Shown here piece by piece: positions 27,601-36,600 of a DNA stretch of 64,000 bases (position 1 is the first letter of the stretch; every line of letters begins with the position of its first letter). A program made the position numbers and the translations under genes. Where the stretch lies: contig NC_020175.2 in NCBI RefSeq assembly GCF_000224145.3, positions 2,827,278 to 2,891,277 of the forward strand, written 5' to 3'. This stretch comes from Ciona intestinalis. Its lineage: Eukaryota > Chordata > Ascidiacea > Phlebobranchia > Cionidae. Below the pieces are notes generated by a model that was given only the letters and a program-made list of their open reading frames with translations, made no database searches and was not told the DNA's origin.

Positions 27601-30600
27601 AGGTCTACTACTAGATGCTGTTAGGTCACTGTATATCTGTGAAGTCTGATTTTGTTGCCTGTCAATCAGCTTCAATGCTATTCGGTGATGCACGACCAGC
27701 AATTCAATATGCAAGTCACGGATCAGCGCATCCGTTGTAGAAATATCAGTGCCTGCCTGTAGATTTATAAATGTTTTTATTTATTACTTTTAGAGCCAAA
27801 CAAAGTAAAAATAGTATTAATAAATAAAATATTTAAAAAAAAACAGTGAAAAACAATTGTTCACACCAACAATAAATATTGGGACAACCTTTAAAACAAA
27901 GTTAGGTAATTTTTTTAAAGCTTTACAAAAATACTAAAGTGTTTACTTTTTTTCATACCAATAGCAGTACAAAAAAGGTTTTAGTAACCATTTTTTGTCA
28001 GGGTTTTAGTAACCATTTTTTGTCAGTAAACTTATAAATCGTTTAAAAAGAAAACCGACACCTTCACACACTTTTTACAATTAAATTTACACCCATTTTC
28101 ATTTTGTTTTGTAAAACAACCAAACAGTAAATACTGCCAATCATATACAGCAGTGGTTCTTAAACTTGTTTGTATGCTTTATCCTTTTAACAAAGTTGCT
28201 TATCAGATTTACCCCGAATATGTAAAATGGTGCTCATTTACTAAAAGCTAAAACAGCTAGTTACAGCAGTTATATTTAATGCGACGGATGCGGTAGCTTT
28301 TTGGCAACGAGTTGTTTAATGTCTGATAAAGTACTACAATTGGCACAATTTTTCTGTCCCGTCAACTGATGTGGATTTTGATTGGTGGCTTATTTACCCC
28401 CTAAATACAAGGAATTTACCCCGAGGGGTAAATTTACCCAAGTTTAAGAAACGCTGATATACAATGAATGAATAAACGAATGAATGTAACTTACTTTATC
28501 CTCGCGTGGCAGGAAAACGACAGTCGTTATAACACGGTTTTAACACCTCATGCCAGCTTACGAGTTACCATGTATGTTACTTTGTGGGTGATTATTTTTT
28601 AGGGGGGATTTTTTTTTGGGGGGGGAGGGATTTTTATGTATGGCTGATAATTTAGACAACCCATTAATGACCACTAGGTTGGAGCAATTGCCGTTAAGTG
28701 TCTTGCCCAAGGACACATACGCCAACAATGGTAGCAGATACAAGGATTCTATATAGCACCATACCCTATCTAAAGTGGTCAGCCAAGATATATCTGCCAC
28801 GTGCTCAGCGTTATTCTTCGTCAAACTGGACTGGCCAACCGCAATACAACGTATTGCATCTTTGAGTATTTGTAGGGCATTGGCGAGCTGCCCGGCAGGG
28901 GAAACTTGGGTCGTTGAATAGAGAGATAATCTGGATCCTTCTCCAATGTCTTCACTCAGTCTGTTGTCTGCGATAATAAACAATAACTTTATTTTTTTTT
29001 GCGAGAGTAAACAAAAAATAAACTCGAGCTCTGAACCCATTACCTCTGGGTTACAGGCAGGCGCGCTAACCACCATGCCACGGCGCCGGATGTATGATAT
29101 AAGTCAGTAATACGGTATGCAAATATTAAAGAGTGATTAATAGAATATAATTGGTTAACCTGGCATATACTTCATACAATTTAGTTTAGTCTCTACTCTA
29201 ATTTTCAGATAAATTTAAATGACACTGAACTTTACACTCAAATTAAACTCAATTTTTACACTTAAAATCATAGCGTTCGCTATGCTCGAAATGCACCCAA
29301 AAGCTCAAAATGCACCCATTAAGTTCGCTATGCTCAAAATGCACCCAAACCAAACACACAGTACTTCTAAATTTAAATATTTTTAACCCAAAACTTACGG
29401 TAAGTTTCTGAGGTAGCGACAGTTTCTAAAGCAAGGGCAAGTCGCAAACTGATTTCTGTGACTAGAACAGGATCAACAGCAGATATGCCTGACCAGGTTA
29501 AAGAGGAATGAACTACATTCAGTATATGAAGCCACTGTGAGAAAAAATGAGTGAAAATTATTATTGGGATTTAGGTTGAATTGTGGCTTGTTTAAGTAAG
29601 AAATATTTTTTAAATTAAATGCAAAAATAAAGTATTTGATTACATGATATGCTGCATGATATATGCAGAGAATAGCGTGATTTTTTAGTTTCAGTTAATC
29701 AACAGGGTAATACACAAGATTTAGGGAGTTATTATAAGTGAAAAAGTTTTAGGAAAATGAATAAACTTTTTATTTTTATAAAGAAACTGCAAAACATGAT
29801 TAAATCTGAGTGTACAGACAGGAGCGTTCAGTAGTTACTAGATTACAAGTGTAACCAATGGTGCAGCCAGGGGGGTTCAGGATGTCGCGACCCCCCCTTT
29901 TAAACCCAAAAAAAACATAAATAAAAAAAATTAAAAAAAAAAAATTTGAAAAATTCTTTTTTTTGGCTGCGTTACTAAGTGTAACATTAACATATAGCAT
30001 AAACATGTATCTTCAACAAAACTAACTCACTTTTCCTGGACTTCCTGTTCTTTGTAGTGCAGATGCCACATCACTTTTACCTCCAACTTGAAACTTACCA
30101 AGAGCAAGTTTACATTTATTCCACAGTAGAAGGCTTGCATCTATTATCATGTCTCTGTACGAAGATATTGTAATCAATTACATTTTAATAAACTATATAT
30201 ATTTGACTGGCCTATTATTTTTGAATTAGGATGGCCAATAAACAGAAATATAAATCTAATATTAACTATTATAAAAACTAGAGTTCTAATGCATTTGATG
30301 CCAGCCAAGCAACCTTATCATGCAACCTTTGCAAACGGGCAAATATTACAAAAAAAAATCGAAATTTAACCAACTTTGACTTATTTTTATTAATACATAT
30401 CTGCTAATATTAAATACATAGCATATTCACTATCATTAGAAGGGCATTTTAATCACCTGTCAATTAAAATATCTCCATCTGGTCCTTGTGGGATAAACAG
30501 AGAAGGTTCGTTGATGCAGTAATACACGGTCTCTGCAAGATTCACGCAATCATCGGTGACTTGAACGGAACGAACTGACCCCTGAGTTGGAGGGGGAACC

Positions 30601-33600
30601 TCGCTTAACTCCTCACCAGCAGAAGGCAGCACAGAGCCACTGGTGGTAGTTTGAATGCGGCGTGACTTGGAACGAACCACACGCTCCATGACCAACAAGA
30701 GAGCTAAGCACAGCTCGGTGCTGGTGTGTTCAGGACCACCTTTAGGTGAAGCGTCACCGCTTGATTTCTAAATATATGAAAGGTTAAGTATAGTTGAGCT
30801 ATTCCCACAATGGTAATGGGTTCAAGGTTCGTCGTTGCCACCATTCTGGGCTTATGTGTCCTTGGACAAGACACTCAACGACATTACTTCAAGTTTTAAC
30901 CCATTGGTCACTAATGGGTTGTCCAACATACTTGGTAACTGGTAAGCTGGCACGAGGTGTATTAACACCCGTGTTACAACGACTGTTGTTTATCGGCCAC
31001 GGGAGGATAAAGTTAAGTTACATTCATTCATTCATTCATGTTCTGAAAATTTACTGATGAAGGTGACTTATAGGACTTAGAAATAGCGGCCAAAAAATTT
31101 ATAAATTGCAAGAAGAATTATATTCGACTCTAATTGAGTTATTTTGACAACTTATTGATGAAGGTGATGTGGCTTCGAAATAAGGGTTAGAAAAATAATA
31201 AATTTTAAGAAAATAAATAATCAACTTATGATATGCGTTGCAACAACAGCATTTATTATTAAAAATTTTCATTATTAAAATTAAAATTTAAAATATTAAA
31301 GTTTAATGTTAAAACTTAAAATTCTCAGTATAATACATAAGCTTCACAAGAAGAGCCATGCAAATTTTAAGTTGTCATAATGACAAGCTAAATTGCATTA
31401 AAGTTACAATTTGTCTGTGGCATTAAGATGAAACTAACTTTGATGTATATCAGTGCACAGTCCAGCAAACTGTTGAATGTTGACCACTGCTCGTAACAAA
31501 AAGCAAGTTTGATGAAGCAAACTACACTGTCCAATGTCACGCCATCTTCACCTGCATAAGTTTGTTACAAATTTTTACAAATTCAAAAAAACTTAACATA
31601 ACAATTAAGCAACTTTTTGTTAGAGCTGTAACAGAGAAGTTTTAGCACTGTTTACAAAAGGATACCAAGCCCAAGCATTAGGAATATGTGCGTCTCTGGG
31701 CAAGACATTGCACACCATGTATTCCAATGTAGTGTTCACAGATAGGTTATCCAACTTGTTATCCAACTAGATTTAAACAGTATGGAAAAAAAACTTACAT
31801 ACAAAGTTAAGTTATAACTGCTATAGTTGCTCGCTAAGTAAGGATAAACAAGCGAAATTGATTTTTTCAACACAGTATTACCGAATATGTAAAACTTAGT
31901 ATACCTGCTGCAGCCAGTTCTTTCAGTGACTTATCTTGCCTTACACCAGCCAACACTGAATGGTCAGCCCCACTTGCCACGTGGCCACTGTTACCACCTC
32001 CACCTGTATTACAATCACAAGGTTTATTTCATTTAATTTTAAAACACTGAATGTTTAATGTTAACAAATTTGAATATATAAAAACAAAAACGGTTTGATT
32101 TCATAAAATGTTAGAACACAGAGTATGAATTATTGAGAATCTTGGTTTGAGAATCTTTTATTGAGAATCTTGGACACATATGCCCACAATGGTAGCAGCG
32201 ACAAGCTTTGAACCTATTACCTCTGGGTTCCAGTCAGGCACGCTAACCACTTTACCACAACGCCGGTACATTATAAAACACAATAAATTTGTAAGAAGTA
32301 CTATTGCTTGCTAAACTATTTCACCTATATTGCAGTCATTGCGTTCTACATCCATTATATTGCCACCAATTTTTCAAATACAGTTTAGCTTAACAATTTA
32401 CACTAGAAAATAATATATATTGATTAGCGAGAATAAAAAGTACACAACTGTTGCCTAAATCCCAGGTACCATGGCTTGACTCACTGTAGTACCTCACCCA
32501 TATAGAATAGAGTCATTTCTGAATCAAACTAACCTGCAATTATCTCCTTGCCAGCGAAGAACAATTCTGCTGTTACGTCCATAATGTCAGAATCAATAGA
32601 AGCCACATCTGTATGCAGAGTTCTTCTGTGGGAGCTGGATAAAGCTTCAAGGATAGCAAGAAACTGAGCTGCTCCTCCTTCAAACATATCACCAAGAAGT
32701 TTCTCAGTTGCAGTTCGAGGCCACGACATCTGAGTTGGAAAATTTTTGCTGTTATGCCTACTGTTAATAAGCGTCACTTATTTGTTTTTGCATGAAATGG
32801 CAACGACTCTTGATAATCTATAAAATTTCATGATTCCAATGCCGGTACTTAATACACTGTACTGGAATATTATTTGAACTGTTTTGGAATCAAATTAGAA
32901 AAAAAGAACAGATTGTTGTTGATTACAAATTCCATACAAACAACTCAAGGTACAAACTCAAATTCCATACAAACAACTCAAGGTACATACCATACACTTT
33001 ATCAGCAATTACTACACAGCAGGGAATATTATATGGTTTGTGGTTTCATATATTTTTAAACCATATTTTATAGAAGCGTGGTCCTATGTTACAAAACACG
33101 TTACAGTACTTGGGATGCATGCCACAGCTGGCTTGTTATTCTTAGATTTGTAGTTGTTTCAGCATGATAAAAACTTGCAAGCTATTCAACATTATACAGA
33201 GCAAACCTGAGCAGCATCTTTTAAGTTGTTTTTAATCTTGGGACGCAAATATCCTTTTGGTTTCTTCCTTGTTTCAAAAACACTTCTCTTAAAAACCATG
33301 GACGCCATTTTGGCTGTGGCCTAAAATACAACATATTACATTTCTTTAATTTGAGCAGTGGACAAAGAAAATTGGCATAAGTCCAAACTTTGACAAAGCT
33401 TTTCTAGAGGCACAAAAAGAATTAACAAAAGGGGTTTTGTAGTGTAAAAAAATCAGCCTGGAGATTAAGCTGGAAAATCAGAAAGATTTTGAAGTCTATA
33501 GTTTAATATTCAGTGGGTGTAGGGGTACTAACAATTTAGCAAGACAGTACAGACTTTTGGATTAAATGAGTGAATGTAGAATCATTACCTCTCTAAATAT

Positions 33601-36600
33601 GCATTGAGTTTCTTTGCTTTCTGGTTCATCACTTAAACGTTGCAACTCACTCAGTTCTTGCAGTTTCCTCAATGCTCTACGGGCAAATGCCTGTCAAAAC
33701 AAAATCAAAATTAAGTTCAATAGTTCAAAGTAGCATTTGTTATATTTGTTCTTTAATTGGGACTAGGCAAAAAGTGTTTTCAATTTAAACTATGGATATC
33801 TGCATAACCATGCAATGTAATAGTTTTACCACTGTAAATGTTGGAAGTACGATTTTTAAGTACGGATACTCAAATTCTAACTGCCAATCTACAAGAATAT
33901 AAATGTCCGAATTCTAAACCTATCAGAAGTGGGGTAATGGGCCAAATCGCCCAAAATCCGAAGGACTTTACCCAAACAGAATTGGAACCAACCAAAAAAC
34001 ATGTCTGCTTATCTACACACTGTAATGGCTCCAGTTACTTAAATACATGCATGGAAAGTGGCAATCGTGGATAAGTCAGCTAAGTTTCCAGCTACAAGAA
34101 CAAAAATGACCAAAACCCATACCTATCTTTGTAAAATGGACCAATGATTTTCAACACTCACACACACAATTATATGGGTTAGTATTAGCAATACAAACAG
34201 ATAGCTTATAAACACCTCAGCGTGGTGACCAGCTTTACAGTCATAATATGCCAGACATACAGCAGAGTACAGAGTCACTCTCCATGTTAAATACTTCACA
34301 CTGAGTAGTGGTAAAGAGCTTTCCATGCACATTGCTGCCCATATAAGAAACTCGATTGCCTGTAAAATAAATTGGATATTTAGGAATCATGGTATAGTAG
34401 GGTGGGGGAAGATGGGACACCTTTTCAATCTATTTACTCCTCCAATTTGGTAGTAAGCAAACCAACGATTTTTTATAAAACATTATCCTCACGGCTCCCA
34501 TAGACCGTTGTTAATTGTTTAATACACATTCAGAATATTTGGTTATTATGTGTCAAAGGTGTCCCNNNNNNNNNNNNNNNNNNNNNNNNNNNNNNNNNNN
34601 NNNNNNNNNNNNNNNNNNNNNNNNNNNNNNNNNNNNNNNNNNNNNNNNNNNNNNNNNNNNNNNNNNNNNNNNNNNNNNNNNNNNNNNNNNNNNNNNNNNN
34701 NNNNNNNNNNNNNNNNNNNNNNNNNNNNNNNNNNNNNNNNNNNNNNNNNNNNNNNNNNNNNNNNNNNNNNNNNNNNNNNNNNNNNNNNNNNNNNNNNNNN
34801 NNNNNNNNNNNNNNNNNNNNNNNNNNNNNNNNNNNNNNNNNNNNNNNNNNNNNNNNNNNNNNNNNNNNNNNNNNNNNNNNNNNNNNNNNNNNNNNNNNNN
34901 NNNNNNNNNNNNNNNNNNNNNNNNNNNNNNNNNNNNNNNNNNNNNNNNNNNNNNNNNNNNNNNNNNNNNNNNNNNNNNNNNNNNNNNNNNNNNNNNNNNN
35001 NNNNNNNNNNNNNNNNNNNNNNNNNNNNNNNNNNNNNNNNNNNNNNNNNNNNNNNNNNNNNNNNNATTTGGTTATTATGTGTCAAAGGTGTCCCATCTTC
35101 CCCCACCCCACTATATATAAAAAAAACAAAAACAATATCTATATTTAAAAGTGCATCATTGACTGAATGAATGTAGGAGTGATCCCTTTTATTTTATTCT
35201 TGCCAGGTTGGGCAACATCGGTCGTTATAACTTGGGTGTTCTATTTCATATACTTTCTTTTTTCTTATAAGTAACCACGATGTAACTTTATGGTTAACTG
35301 TTTTTATTGCTTTTTCTGTAACAATTTAGACAGCCACCACTGAATTAGAACAATTATTGTCAAATTTGTTGCCCAAGTGAACTTACTTACACAATGCTAC
35401 CAGCATTGAGCTTTGAGCCTTGTAGCCTCTGGTTACAATGCAAGCAAAAAAACACTACTGTATTATATGGTGTGTTGATATGCTAATTTTGGTTTAGCAG
35501 CAACGCTTTATCTGACACTTTTATTCAAGTAGTTTTTACGACTGTTGTTTTGTTGCGAATTCCCTTGTTTTCTATTCTATGTGGATGAGGTCCCGCAGTG
35601 TGGCACACCATGGGCCCTAGGATTTAGGCAAGGATTGGCCCATTACTCTATTAATTCCCTTGTATTTTTTATATTAATTAACCTGATCTTCGCTACTATA
35701 TTTAAAGAGATAAATGAAAAGGTTATATTATGTTAAATCACTTTACCTTTAATGAATTAGCAGATGACATAAGCGACCTGCAAACTCTGTATACCACAGT
35801 AGTTGCATTGTACAGTACCCAACATAAGGATTCTTTGGTTAGCAGGCACTGGGTGAAGGTCCGTAGACACCTTAATATTAATTGACATCGTTCAATAGAA
35901 TGTGTGGACTGCAAGTTCATATCTAACTCCAATACACCCTCAAATTCACACATGAGCATTCCCTGTGAGAAAAATAGAATTCTAAAACAACTTCAAATCA
36001 GTCCTAGTTAAATAAAAAGCTGTTTTTTAAGTATATAGTGGGGTGGGGTAGATAGTAAACTGGGAACATTCAAATAATTATAAAACCGTATCTGCACGAC
36101 TCTCATAGACCATTGTTAATTGTTTAAAATACGATCAGGATATTTAGACGTTATGTACTAAAGGTATCCTGTCTTCCCCCACCCTACTATATATGCCAAA
36201 ATGAATATTTAAAACCAAAATAAACCATTACCAGCATTGCTTTGCAAGTCAATATAAGTTCCTCACTATCTTGTTTTGGTTCAAAGTAAATTGATTTAAA
36301 AACTTCCAATTTTTCGATTTTTGCCATTGAAGCTTCCCCACACTTTGTAAGCAGATAACGCTGGTAACACTGCCTGTTTGCTACGTTATGGAAGCCATGG
36401 TCACGAAGTGTGTCACCAACAGATACCAGCTTGAAGTAGAAAATTGGGACAGGGAGTCTAGGCTCATATTTGTTCCATATGTCAAATAACCAGTTGGTTC
36501 TGTGGTGATACAGTTTACATTAATTTAAAGTCTTTTTTATTCGAACAAAAAAGTGACATCTAAGTATATATTAATTTACAAAGTAAGATATTAGGGGTTG

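Noticed and set aside
28558..29076. 172-codon minus-strand ORF
   Set aside because: A chimera of SINE sequence, intron and CFAP54 exon 13; only 28765-28967 is coding.
34515..35170. Long ORFs across the N gap
   Set aside because: They consist of N-translated residues and MITE sequence.
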